From Pseudophaeobacter sp. (lineage in GTDB: Bacteria; Pseudomonadota; Alphaproteobacteria; Rhodobacterales; Rhodobacteraceae): 64,000 nt of DNA. Position 1 is the stretch's first letter, and each line of letters begins with the position of its first letter. A program made the translations under genes and the position numbers. The notes under the pieces are model-generated. The model was not told the origin of the DNA, ran no database searches, and saw nothing but the letters and a program-made list of their open reading frames with translations. Location of the stretch: the NCBI GenBank assembly GCA_027019165.1, contig JALUXC010000002.1, positions 248,001 through 312,000 of the forward strand, written 5' to 3'. Positions 16,929 to 25,472 of this stretch are shown here, one piece after another.

Positions 16929-18323
16929 TCAGAGCGCTGTGTACAGCCCCTCCGCCTTTACCTGCTCATAGCATTCGTCCAACGACAGGCGTGCCCGTTC
17001 GATCAACGTGTCGATCTCTTCCGGGGTGATGACCAGCGGCGGCGAAATGATCATCCGGTCGCCCACATGGCGCATGACCAGATTGTTGGCAAAACAGCGC
17101 TCGCGGCAGATGTAACCCACGGTGCCCGCAGGGGCGGCAAAGGCCGCACGGGTTTCTTTGTTGGGCGTCAGCGCAATCGACCCCATCATGCCGACGATCT
17201 TGGCCTCGCCCACAAGCGGGTGGTCGGTCAGCGCCTCCCATTTGTCTTTCAGATAGGGCGCCGCCACATCCTGCACATGACCAACGATGTTTTCTTCCTC
17301 CAGAATGCGCAGGTTTTCCAGCGCCACCGCCGAAGACACCGGGTGCCCGGAATAGGTATAACCGTGATTGAACTCATCCCCGCCAATCACCGCGGCAACC
17401 TCGTCTGAAACGATGGAGCCACCGATGGGCGCGTAGCCAGAGCTGAGTCCCTTGGCAATGGTCATGATGTCGGGACGAATGCCCATGGTCTGGCTTCCGA
17501 ACCAGTTGCCTGTACGACCAAAGCCGCAGATGACCTCGTCTGCAATCAGCAGGATCTCATACTTGTCGCAGATGCGCTGGATTTCCGGCCAATAGGTTGC
17601 GGGGGGCACGATCACACCGCCCGCGCCCTGCACCGGCTCGGCGATGAAGGCCGCTACACGATCTTCGCCCAGCTCCAGAATGGCCTGTTCCAGCTCCTGT
17701 GCGCGCTGCAGGCCAAAGTCTTCGGGTGTCGTATCGCCGCCCTCGGCCCACCAGTTCGGCTGGTTGATGTGATGGATATCCGGGATCGGCAGACCGCCCT
17801 GCTCGTGCATTGCGCTCATTCCGCCAAGGCTGCCACTGCCGACGGATGAGCCATGATAGGCGTTTTTGCGGCTGATGATGATCGACTTGCTCGGCTTGCC
17901 CTTACGCGCCCAGTAATGACGCACCATGCGGATGTTGGTATCGTTGGCTTCAGAGCCAGATCCGGCAAAGAAAACGTGGTTCAGATCGCCCGGCGCCAGT
18001 TCGGCGATCTTCTTGGCCAGCGCGATGACGGGCACATGGGTGGTCTGGAAGAAGGTGTTGTAATAGGGCAGCTCGCGCATCTGGCGGGCAGCGACATCGG
18101 CAAGCTCATCGCGGCCATAGCCAATGTTCACACACCACAGCCCCGCCATGGCATCGAGGATCTGGTTGCCTTCGCTGTCGGTCAGAGTGACGCCACTGGC
18201 GCGGGTGATGATACGGGCGCCCTTTTCCGCCAGCTCACCATTGGCGGTAAACGGGTGCATGTGGTGTGCTGCGTCCAGAGCCTGCAGTTCGGCCGTCGGC
18301 ATGTGATTGGTGATCGCATTCAT
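16929..18323 (-). CDS. Class III aminotransferase, putrescine/omega-amine:pyruvate type (SpuC-like)
   Basis: 464 aa. The ATG at MNAITNHMPTAE is chosen; the ORF extends 70 codons further but that part overlaps the GntR gene upstream. PLP-binding features: FFAGSGSEANDTNIRMVRHY, LIADEVICGFGRTG with the cofactor-facing Asp, and the Schiff-base Lys in TIAKGLSSGYAPIGG at about residue 287. It moves the amino group of a primary amine (putrescine-type) to pyruvate in the cytosol. The position between two polyamine transporters supports an amine substrate, though beta-alanine or taurine transaminases look alike. It lies 64 bp downstream of the GntR gene, with TGATCAAAT in the gap. Confidence 0.9.
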   Translation of the reverse strand: MNAITNHMPTAELQALDAAHHMHPFTANGELAEKGARIITRASGVTLTDSEGNQILDAMAGLWCVNIGYGRDELADVAARQMRELPYYNTFFQTTHVPVIALAKKIAELAPGDLNHVFFAGSGSEANDTNIRMVRHYWARKGKPSKSIIISRKNAYHGSSVGSGSLGGMSAMHEQGGLPIPDIHHINQPNWWAEGGDTTPEDFGLQRAQELEQAILELGEDRVAAFIAEPVQGAGGVIVPPATYWPEIQRICDKYEILLIADEVICGFGRTGNWFGSQTMGIRPDIMTIAKGLSSGYAPIGGSIVSDEVAAVIGGDEFNHGYTYSGHPVSSAVALENLRILEEENIVGHVQDVAAPYLKDKWEALTDHPLVGEAKIVGMMGSIALTPNKETRAAFAAPAGTVGYICRERCFANNLVMRHVGDRMIISPPLVITPEEIDTLIERARLSLDECYEQVKAEGLYTAL

Positions 18324-18360
18324 GGGAGTCGCTCCAAAACAAGAGATTGACCCCAGAATA

Positions 18361-18369
18361 TGATCAAAT
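18361..18369. promoter_or_regulatory. TGATCAAAT motif upstream of the aminotransferase gene
   Basis: The same 9-mer occurs at 19162-19170 in the GntR/binding-protein divergent promoter. Candidate half of an operator for the GntR/FCD regulator encoded between the two sites. This rests on two occurrences only. Confidence 0.35.
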
Positions 18370-18387
18370 TTCGCAGTGTCAATCGAA

Positions 18388-19074
18388 TCAGTTGCCCTCG
18401 GACAAGCCCATGCTGACCTGTTCCATGCCCTGACAAACGTCCCGCTCCATTGCCAATGCGGCCATTTCCGGGTCCCTGCGACGCAAGGCCTCAAGGATGT
18501 CCTTGTGCCGGTCAGGGAAGCTCTGCGTGCCAAAGCGCCCGCAGACCACCCGCAGCGAGGGTCCGAACCGGAGCCACAGACGGTCGGCCAGATCGGTCAG
18601 GATCGGTGCCCCGGCGTGGCCATAGAGCGCGGTGTGAAAGCTATAGTTCTGCGCCAGATACCCCGGCACATCCCCGGTTGAAATCGCCCGATCAAGATCG
18701 GTATCGATCCGCTCCAATTCAATGATATCGCCGTCTGTGATATTGACTGTCGCCAGCCTTGCCAATTCACACTCTATTGTTTTTCTTGCGAAAATTAGCT
18801 CTTTGACATCAGCGGGCGTTATCTGTGGCACCGATACGCGCCTGTTGCCCTGGAACACCAGAGCGCCATCGGAGATCAACCTGCGGATCGCTTCGCGCAC
18901 CGGGGTCATCCCGGCATCGAGTGCCGCAGTCAAACCCTGGATCGTCACCGCCTGGCCTGGCGCCAGTTCACCAAACAGGATCTGCGCCCGCAGTTGCTGA
19001 TATACGGCCTCATGAGCCGGCCTTTTGGCCGCACCTTCATCTGCTGTTTGCGCCGAAGAACTGGTCTCTGTCAC
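18388..19074 (-). CDS. GntR-family transcriptional regulator, FCD (FadR-type) subfamily
   Basis: 228 aa from the GTG at VTETSSSAQ, which has a strong AGGAGG 9 bases upstream; the TTG at 19113 lies upstream of that site and is rejected. N-terminal winged helix about 25-90 (HEAVYQQLRAQILFGELAPGQAVTIQGL, then GMTPVREAIRRLISDGAL). The FCD ligand-binding domain follows, with metal-site histidines such as those in NYSFHTALYGHAG. Probably a repressor of the adjacent amine catabolism and uptake genes. Divergent from the second transporter operon (141 bp between starts) and upstream of the aminotransferase gene on the same strand. Confidence 0.92.
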   Translation of the reverse strand: MTETSSSAQTADEGAAKRPAHEAVYQQLRAQILFGELAPGQAVTIQGLTAALDAGMTPVREAIRRLISDGALVFQGNRRVSVPQITPADVKELIFARKTIECELARLATVNITDGDIIELERIDTDLDRAISTGDVPGYLAQNYSFHTALYGHAGAPILTDLADRLWLRFGPSLRVVCGRFGTQSFPDRHKDILEALRRRDPEMAALAMERDVCQGMEQVSMGLSEGN

Positions 19075-19161
19075 CTTTGGGGATCCTCCTAAATTTTGGG
19101 CAGCTTGCACCAAACCGGCCTCGGTGAAAACATAAACAGTATTGCCCCAAGAGGCAAAACT

Positions 19162-19170
19162 TGATCAAAT
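19162..19170. promoter_or_regulatory. TGATCAAAT motif in the gntR / binding-protein divergent promoter
   Basis: Second copy of the 9-mer, here as part of the 8-bp palindrome TTGATCAA (19161-19168), 46 bp upstream of the binding-protein start. Consistent with autoregulation of the GntR gene and control of the operon (inference). Confidence 0.35.
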
Positions 19171-19215
19171 CTACTCGAGCCGGACACGGAAACCGGCAGG
19201 CACAGGGAGATACTC

Positions 19216-20301
19216 ATGACACTCAAGACGATGACACTGACAGCCGTCGTTGCCCTCAGCAGCGCCGCCGCCGTCGCGGAAGAAGTGCGCGTTTACAACT
19301 GGTCCGACTATATCGACGAAGCACTTTTGGAAAAATTCGAAACGGAAACCGGCATCAAGCTGGTCTATGACGTTTTTGACAGCAACGAGCTCTTGGAGAC
19401 CAAGATGCTCGCAGGTGGCTCTGGGTATGATGTGGTTGTCCCGACCGGCACCTTCCTGCAGCGCCAGATCATGGCGGGCGCATTCCAGAAGCTCGACATG
19501 TCGATGCTGCCCAACCACAAGAACATGTGGGATGTGGTCGAAGCCCGCACCGAGCAATATGACCCGGAAAACGCTTACTCCATCAACTACATGTGGGGCA
19601 CCACAGGCCTTGGCGTGAATGTCGGCAAGGTTACCGAGCTATTGGGCGAAGACGCGCCCATCAATTCGCTCGAGCTGGTCTTCAACCCCGCCAATATGGA
19701 AAAGCTGGCGGAATGCGGCGTGCACTTCCTCGACGCCCCGTCCGAGATGATCCCCGCCGCGCTGAAATACATCGGTGAGGATCCCAACAGCCATGATCCT
19801 GACGTGATTGCCAAAACCGAAGCTGTTTTCATGGCGATCCGCCCCTATATCCAGAAATTCCACTCTTCCGAGTATATCAACGCCCTGGCCAACGGTGACA
19901 TCTGCGTTGCGGTCGGCTGGTCCGGCGACGTGTTGCAGGCCCGCGACCGGGCTGCCGAGGCTGAAAACGGTGTCGAAATCGTCTACAACGCGCCGGTCGA
20001 GGGCGCCCAGATGTGGTTCGACCAGATGGCGATCCCGGTGGATGCTCCTAATCCGGAGGCGGCACACAAGTTCTTGAACTTCATCATGGATCCCAAGAAC
20101 ATGGCGGACGCCTCGAACTATGTTTATTACGCCAACGGCAACAAGGCGAGCCAGGAGTTCCTGGTTGAGGACGTGATTGGCGATCCGGCGATCTACCCGG
20201 ATGAAGCCACGCTTGCCAACCTCTTCACCACCACCCCTTGGGCACCCAAGGTACAGCGTGTCGCCACCCGTCTGTGGACCAAGATCAAATCGGGTACCTG
20301 A
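19216..20301 (+). CDS. Periplasmic putrescine/polyamine-binding protein (PotF-like)
   Basis: 361 aa. Signal peptide about 1-21 (MTLKTMTLTAVVALSSAAAVA), then EEVRVYNWSDYIDEALLEKF, which closely follows the PotF/PotD opening (V-x-N-W-x-D-Y-I). MWGTTGLGVN and FLNFIMDPKNMADASNYVYYANG are further family hallmarks. AGGGAGA lies 7-13 bases upstream of the ATG. First gene of a five-gene operon (binding protein, ATPase, two permeases, FAD oxidase). The PotF likeness is stronger than in the first operon, so putrescine is the likelier ligand. Confidence 0.95.
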   Translation: MTLKTMTLTAVVALSSAAAVAEEVRVYNWSDYIDEALLEKFETETGIKLVYDVFDSNELLETKMLAGGSGYDVVVPTGTFLQRQIMAGAFQKLDMSMLPNHKNMWDVVEARTEQYDPENAYSINYMWGTTGLGVNVGKVTELLGEDAPINSLELVFNPANMEKLAECGVHFLDAPSEMIPAALKYIGEDPNSHDPDVIAKTEAVFMAIRPYIQKFHSSEYINALANGDICVAVGWSGDVLQARDRAAEAENGVEIVYNAPVEGAQMWFDQMAIPVDAPNPEAAHKFLNFIMDPKNMADASNYVYYANGNKASQEFLVEDVIGDPAIYPDEATLANLFTTTPWAPKVQRVATRLWTKIKSGT

Positions 20302-20319
20302 TTGCAAACACCTGATCCT

Positions 20320-20342
20320 GCAGGGCGCCCCGCGCGCCCTGC
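20320..20342 (+). other. Intercistronic stem-loop after the binding-protein gene
   Basis: GCAGGGCGC (20320-20328) pairs with GCGCCCTGC (20334-20342), loop of 5 bases, 19 bp after the binding-protein stop. TCTTCC follows, so it is not a strong terminator. It matches in position the stem at 14237-14263 in the other operon. Confidence 0.6.
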
Positions 20343-20412
20343 TCTTCCATGATCAACACCCTTCAAAGAGGCTCAGCGCCGCTTTGAAAAACGACCGCGC
20401 AGGGGGCCCGGC

Positions 20413-21540
20413 TTGACACTTCCCGTATTCGAACCCTGGAACGATCCCGAGGCAAAGCCGCTGATCGAGTTCCAAAACGTCACCAAGCGATTTGGCGATT
20501 TTACCGCCATCGACGATCTGACCATCGGCATCTACGAGCGAGAATTCTTCGCGCTCCTCGGCCCGTCGGGCTGTGGCAAGACCACACTGATGCGCATGCT
20601 GGCAGGGTTTGAGACTCCGACCGAGGGCAAGATCTTCCTCTCCGGTCAGGATATGGCCCCGGTGCCGCCCAACAAGCGCGCGGTGAACATGATGTTCCAG
20701 TCCTATGCGCTGTTTCCACACCTCAGCATCTGGGACAATATTGCCTTTGGCCTGAAACGCGAGGGCCAGTCGAAAGGTGAGATCGAAACCCGCGTCAGCG
20801 ATATGCTGCGTCTTACCCGGCTCGAAAAATTCGCCCGCCGCAAACCGCATCAGATCTCGGGCGGTCAACGGCAAAGGGTCGCGCTGGCCCGCAGTCTGGC
20901 CAAGGCGCCAAAGCTGTTGTTGCTGGACGAACCCCTTGGCGCGCTCGACAAAAAGCTGCGCCAGGACACGCAGTTCGAACTGATGGACATTCAGGAAAAG
21001 ACCGGCACCACTTTTGTGATCGTTACCCACGATCAGGAAGAGGCGATGACCGTCGCCAGCCGCGTGGCCGTGATGGACAACGGCAAGATCATTCAGGTCG
21101 CTACCCCTGCCGACATCTATGAAGCGCCGAACTCGACCTATGTGGCTGACTTCATTGGTGACGTGAACCTGATCGAGGGCACCGCGACACCAACCGACGA
21201 AGACACTTATGCCCTGCATTGGCGCGAGGGGGCAGAGCCGCTCACCGTCAAAACCGCCACCACGTTTTCCGATGGGCAAACCGCACATCTTGCCATACGG
21301 CCCGAGAAGGTCACCATATCCGCCGAACGCCCCGAAGATGCCGACAATGCGGTGCAGGGCAAGATCCTGGATATCGCCTATCTCGGCAATATCTCCACCT
21401 ATCACGTGGAGCTGCCCTCTGGCGCCGTGATCAAGGCGCAGGCCGCCAATACCCGGCGCATTGCCCGCCGCTCCTACACATGGGAAGACACTGTCTGGCT
21501 GTCATGGACCGCCACGGCAGGCGTTCTCTTGGCTGACTGA
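20413..21540 (+). CDS. Polyamine-type ABC transporter ATP-binding protein (PotG/PotA-like)
   Basis: 375 aa, with a TTG start preceded by AGGGGG. Walker A GPSGCGKTT near residue 52, Q-loop MFQSYALFPHLS, signature ISGGQRQRVALARSL, Walker B LLLLDEP, H-loop VIVTHDQEEA; TOBE domain from about 285. Energises import through the two following permeases. Its stop overlaps the next start (TGATG). Confidence 0.95.
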   Translation: MTLPVFEPWNDPEAKPLIEFQNVTKRFGDFTAIDDLTIGIYEREFFALLGPSGCGKTTLMRMLAGFETPTEGKIFLSGQDMAPVPPNKRAVNMMFQSYALFPHLSIWDNIAFGLKREGQSKGEIETRVSDMLRLTRLEKFARRKPHQISGGQRQRVALARSLAKAPKLLLLDEPLGALDKKLRQDTQFELMDIQEKTGTTFVIVTHDQEEAMTVASRVAVMDNGKIIQVATPADIYEAPNSTYVADFIGDVNLIEGTATPTDEDTYALHWREGAEPLTVKTATTFSDGQTAHLAIRPEKVTISAERPEDADNAVQGKILDIAYLGNISTYHVELPSGAVIKAQAANTRRIARRSYTWEDTVWLSWTATAGVLLAD

Positions 21541-22421
21541 TGCGCCGCTTTGCCCTGATCGCCATCCCCTATCTTTGGCTTCTGGCGCTGTTCCTGGTGC
21601 CTTTTGCAATCGTCCTGAAAATTTCGCTCTCCGATGTGGCACTGGCCAGGCCGCCCTATGCTCCTCAGTTCGATTGGGCCACGGGTATCTGGGCGTTCCT
21701 GTCAGACCTCGATTTTGAGAACTTTGTCTGGCTGACACAGGATGACCTTTATTGGAAAGCCTATCTCAGCTCGCTGCAGATCGCCTTCTTTTCAACGCTT
21801 CTGACCCTGCTGGTGGGCTATCCGATGGCCTATGGCATGGCCCGCGCACCAGAGGAATGGCGCGCCACACTGATGATGCTGGTGATCCTGCCCTTCTGGA
21901 CCAGCTTCCTGATCCGGGTTTATGCGTGGATGGGGATCCTGTCGAACGAAGGCTTCCTCAACCAGGCGCTGCTCTGGCTGGGTGTCATCAACGAGCCCCT
22001 GATGATCCTCAACACCAATACCGCCGTCTATATCGGCATCGTCTACACCTACCTGCCCTTCATGATCCTGCCGATCTATGCCGCGCTTGAGCGGATGGAC
22101 GTTTCCCTGATCGAGGCTGCCGAGGATCTGGGCTGCTCGCGACTGTCGGCCTTCTGGCTGGTGACCATTCCGCTGTCGAAATCCGGCATCATCGCAGGCT
22201 GTTTCCTGGTCTTCATCCCGACCTTGGGCGAATTCGTGATCCCGTCCCTTTTGGGCGGCTCTGACACTTTGATGATCGGTAAGGTCCTGTGGGAAGAGTT
22301 CTTCTCCAACCGCGACTGGCCCGTTGCCTCGGCCGTGGCTGTGGTGCTGCTCCTCTTGCTGATCGTTCCCATCGTGCTGTTCCAGCGCAACCAACAGAAA
22401 CAAGAGGAGGCCGAGCCATGA
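21540..22421 (+). CDS. Polyamine-type ABC transporter permease (PotH/PotB-like)
   Basis: 293 aa with about six membrane helices, the usual PotH size. The docking loop is EAAEDLGCSRLSAFWLVTIPLSKSG. No large insert is present, unlike the PotB-like protein at 12880-14151. Start and stop overlap its neighbours, so the operon is translationally coupled. Confidence 0.95.
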   Translation: MRRFALIAIPYLWLLALFLVPFAIVLKISLSDVALARPPYAPQFDWATGIWAFLSDLDFENFVWLTQDDLYWKAYLSSLQIAFFSTLLTLLVGYPMAYGMARAPEEWRATLMMLVILPFWTSFLIRVYAWMGILSNEGFLNQALLWLGVINEPLMILNTNTAVYIGIVYTYLPFMILPIYAALERMDVSLIEAAEDLGCSRLSAFWLVTIPLSKSGIIAGCFLVFIPTLGEFVIPSLLGGSDTLMIGKVLWEEFFSNRDWPVASAVAVVLLLLLIVPIVLFQRNQQKQEEAEP

Positions 22422-23233
22422 ATCGTATGAGCTGGTTCAACACCGTCTCGCTAAGCTTGGGCTTTGCCTTTCTCTATATCCCGATGATCATTCTGGTGAT
22501 CTTCAGCTTCAACGAAAGCAAGCTGGTCACCGTCTGGGCAGGCTTTTCGACCAAATGGTATGGGGAGCTGATGCAGAACGAGGCCTTCCTCAATGCCGCC
22601 TGGGTGACGATCAAGGTCGCGGTCTTTTCCTCGACCATCGCGACCGTCCTTGGCACCATGGCCGCTTATGTGCTGGTCCGTGGTGGGCGGTTCTTTGGCC
22701 GGACCCTGTTTTCCGGCATGATCTACGCGCCGCTGGTGATGCCCGAGGTGATCACCGGCCTGTCGCTGCTCTTGCTATTCATCGGCATTGGTCTTGATCG
22801 CGGGGTCTTCACCATCGTTCTGGCTCATACGACCTTTGCTATGTGCTATGTCTCAGTGGTGGTATCTTCGCGGCTGGTGACCTTTGACAAATCGCTCGAA
22901 GAGGCGGCACTGGATCTTGGTTGCTCCCCGGCAGAGGCCTTTCGTCTGGTCACCTTGCCGATCATCGCACCTGCGGTGATTTCCGGCTGGCTCTTGGCCT
23001 TTACCCTGTCGCTGGATGATCTGGTGATCGCCTCCTTTACTTCAGGGCCTGCCGCGACCACTCTGCCGATCAAGATCTTCTCGGCGGTGCGCCTTGGGGT
23101 CTCTCCCGAGATCAACGCGCTCTCGACCATCATGATTGCCATCGTCACTGTGGGTGTGATCACGGCATCGCTGGTGACCAAGCACCAGATGGTCCGGCAG
23201 AAACGCGACGAGCAAGCAGCGGCGCGCACCTGA
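22418..23233 (+). CDS. Polyamine-type ABC transporter permease (PotI/PotC-like)
   Basis: 271 aa, start at MNRMSWFNTVSLS with AGGAGG upstream (the longer frame lies in the previous gene). Six membrane helices; docking loop LEEAALDLGCSPAEAFRLVTLP. Normal PotI length, so it lacks the N-terminal extension of the other PotC-like protein. ATGA overlap with the gene before and TGATG overlap with the oxidase after. Confidence 0.95.
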   Translation: MNRMSWFNTVSLSLGFAFLYIPMIILVIFSFNESKLVTVWAGFSTKWYGELMQNEAFLNAAWVTIKVAVFSSTIATVLGTMAAYVLVRGGRFFGRTLFSGMIYAPLVMPEVITGLSLLLLFIGIGLDRGVFTIVLAHTTFAMCYVSVVVSSRLVTFDKSLEEAALDLGCSPAEAFRLVTLPIIAPAVISGWLLAFTLSLDDLVIASFTSGPAATTLPIKIFSAVRLGVSPEINALSTIMIAIVTVGVITASLVTKHQMVRQKRDEQAAART

Positions 23234-24552
23234 TGCGGCGGATCTTCTCTGACTATGCCTATGGGCCGGGTCCGCGCACGGGCTGCTGGTGGGATGAAAC
23301 CATCGCGGCCCCGAACTGGCCGCAGCTGACCTATGAGGCAAGCACGGATGTGGCCATCATAGGCGGCGGCTTTACCGGCATCTCAGCCGCGCTGCATCTG
23401 GCAGAGGCAGGGGCAAAGGTCACCGTATTGGAGGCCGAAACACCCGGCTGGGGTGCCTCGGGGCGCAATGGCGGCTTTTGCTGTCTGGGCGGCGCAATGC
23501 TGCCGGGCGACGCCATGCGGCGCAAATACGGGAACGAGGCCACCGCGACCTACGCCGCCGGGGAGGTTGCCGCCATCGATCTGGTGCGCAGCCTGCTGGA
23601 CCGGTACGGGATCGTGGCAGACACCCACTCCAAGGGCGAGACCCGCATGGCGCACAGCCCCCGCGCCATGAAGGCCCTACGCCGCGAGGCGGATGAAATC
23701 GCGTCAAACGGCGGCACGCCGCAGCTTCTGGAGCAACAGGCGCTCGCAGATCACGGCCTGAATGGGCAGTTTTTCGGAGCTCTGACCACGCCCGCAGGGT
23801 TTGGTCTCAACCCACGCAAGTACCTGTTTGGCCTTGCCGGTGCAGCGCAACAGGCTGGCGCAACGCTCTACCAGAATAGCCCTGTGACCGGCCTGTCCCA
23901 AGACTCAGGCGGCCATATTCTGACGACCCCGCGCGGAGGCCTGCGTGCCAAACAGGTGATCATTGCCACCAATGGCTATTCCTGGGACGGGCTACCTAAA
24001 TGGCTGTCAGGCCGCTACATCCCGGCGCAATCCACCGTAATGGTGACCCGCCCGCTGACAGACGCAGAGCTACAGGCGCAAGGCTGGTTCAGCGATCAGA
24101 TGGCCTATGACACCCGCAACCTCTTGCACTATTTCCGCCTGATGCCCGACCGGCGCTTCCTGTTCGGCATGCGCGGCGGGATCTTTGCTTCTCCCCGCGC
24201 CGAGGCTGCGATCCGGCGGCTGCTGCGCAAGCACTTTGAGGGGTTGTTCCCAGAGTGGCGCGACGTGGAAGGCACACATTTCTGGTCTGGCATGGTCTCT
24301 ATGGCGCGCAACCTGGTGCCCTTTGTCGGCCCGGTGCCCGGAACGCCGGGGATGTATGCGGGGCTTTGCTATCATGGCAACGGCGTCGCAATGGGCAGCT
24401 ATGCGGGGCGGCTTTTGTCCGACCTTGTGCAGGGCATAAAGCCCGACCTTCCCTACTCCCCGGTGGTGCGGAGCATGGGCAAATTTCCCTTCGGCCCCGC
24501 CCGCCGGATTCTGGTGCCGCCTGCCTATGCCATGCTTGGGCTGATGGACTGA
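23233..24552 (+). CDS. FAD-dependent amine oxidoreductase (gamma-glutamylputrescine oxidase-like, PuuB/DadA family)
   Basis: 439 aa. Dinucleotide-binding motif at residues about 38-66 (VAIIGGGFTGISAALHLAEAG, ending in VLEAE), then GWGASGRNGGFCCLGG, typical of PuuB-type DAO enzymes. GLCYHGNGVAMGSYAG is the C-terminal FAD contact. It likely oxidises putrescine, a gamma-glutamyl amine or a similar imported amine, giving an aldehyde and hydrogen peroxide. Co-transcribed with the transporter. No gamma-glutamylputrescine synthetase (puuA) gene is in the window, so the exact substrate is open. Confidence 0.9.
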   Translation: MRRIFSDYAYGPGPRTGCWWDETIAAPNWPQLTYEASTDVAIIGGGFTGISAALHLAEAGAKVTVLEAETPGWGASGRNGGFCCLGGAMLPGDAMRRKYGNEATATYAAGEVAAIDLVRSLLDRYGIVADTHSKGETRMAHSPRAMKALRREADEIASNGGTPQLLEQQALADHGLNGQFFGALTTPAGFGLNPRKYLFGLAGAAQQAGATLYQNSPVTGLSQDSGGHILTTPRGGLRAKQVIIATNGYSWDGLPKWLSGRYIPAQSTVMVTRPLTDAELQAQGWFSDQMAYDTRNLLHYFRLMPDRRFLFGMRGGIFASPRAEAAIRRLLRKHFEGLFPEWRDVEGTHFWSGMVSMARNLVPFVGPVPGTPGMYAGLCYHGNGVAMGSYAGRLLSDLVQGIKPDLPYSPVVRSMGKFPFGPARRILVPPAYAMLGLMD

Positions 24553-25412
24553 AGCGCTGCGATCTCCAGTTCCATCGCCTCGCGATCCTTCGCCCCGCCC
24601 TGTTCGGCCTTCCACAGGCAATAGGCCGCCATGCGCCAGTGAAACCACGGCAGCAAAAGGCGAAGACGCGCTGTGACCTGCGGGTCCGGGTAGGCAGACA
24701 GAAAAGCCTCCGCCTCATCAGCGCTCAAGGGAGCCCCGCGGTACAAGAGTTGCATCGCCGGCGACAGGAAAAGGGCCAGATCCTCGGCCGGATCGCCCAG
24801 TTTCGGACATTGCCAGTCAATGAGTGTAAGTGTGCCATCATGCGCCACCAGGTTACCAGGAACCGGGTCGCCGTGAATGAGGGTCTGGCGCGCTGCTGGC
24901 GGCACCGGGTGGTCCGGGCGCAGGCTGCGCAGGGCATCTACATCGCTGCATCCGGTCAGGATCGCCTGCACCTGCACATCGATCATCGCGCTGCCATTGA
25001 CGCCTTTTGGCAGGCCCTCAAAAGCTGGCTGGTCGTGCAGGCGCCCCAATAGGCGCGCAACCGGGGCCGGGTCATGCTGCCAGGACGTACCTTTCAGATG
25101 GGAATAGGCCAGCCAGTGATGACCTTCGAAACAACCCGAACGCACCAGATGCGGCACCATTCCGGTGCCCGAAAGCGCCCTCAACGCCGCGACCTCACAT
25201 GCAGGATCATTGGCAAACAACGGATTGAAGCTGCTTTGATCATAGAGCTTCACCACAAGTGGATCCATGCGCCACACGTAGTTCGAACGCCCGCCGGTCA
25301 GGATCCGGGGCGCCTGCGCCTTTAGCCCCAGGCCCACAAGATGGGCAAAGAACCTGGCGTGAAAGTCACTATTCAGGGCTGACAGGGTCCGCTCCCGTTG
25401 GCAAAGGCCCAC
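24525..25412 (-). CDS. Aminoglycoside/choline kinase-family phosphotransferase
   Basis: 295 aa, GTG start (no strong ribosome-binding site, start uncertain). Kinase-like fold: NYVWRMDPLVVKLY provides the ATP-binding lysine, TLIHGDPVPGNLVAHDG the catalytic HGD-x-x-x-x-N loop, and TLIDWQCPKLGDPAEDLALF the metal-binding D-W motif. Relatives phosphorylate choline, ethanolamine or other small alcohols. Its 3' end overlaps the convergent oxidase gene by 28 bp, with no terminator between. Substrate unknown; antibiotic resistance is unlikely from context. Confidence 0.85.
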   Translation of the reverse strand: MGLCQRERTLSALNSDFHARFFAHLVGLGLKAQAPRILTGGRSNYVWRMDPLVVKLYDQSSFNPLFANDPACEVAALRALSGTGMVPHLVRSGCFEGHHWLAYSHLKGTSWQHDPAPVARLLGRLHDQPAFEGLPKGVNGSAMIDVQVQAILTGCSDVDALRSLRPDHPVPPAARQTLIHGDPVPGNLVAHDGTLTLIDWQCPKLGDPAEDLALFLSPAMQLLYRGAPLSADEAEAFLSAYPDPQVTARLRLLLPWFHWRMAAYCLWKAEQGGAKDREAMELEIAALQSISPSMA

Positions 25413-25472
25413 GAATGTGGGGGGGTCATGAAAGACGCCTTGCCGCTGATCATGCGGACCCTGTCAAAAAGA

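Noticed and set aside
18324-18533. 70-codon N-terminal extension of the aminotransferase
   Set aside because: It overlaps the end of the GntR gene and the region upstream of its stop, and has no family likeness.
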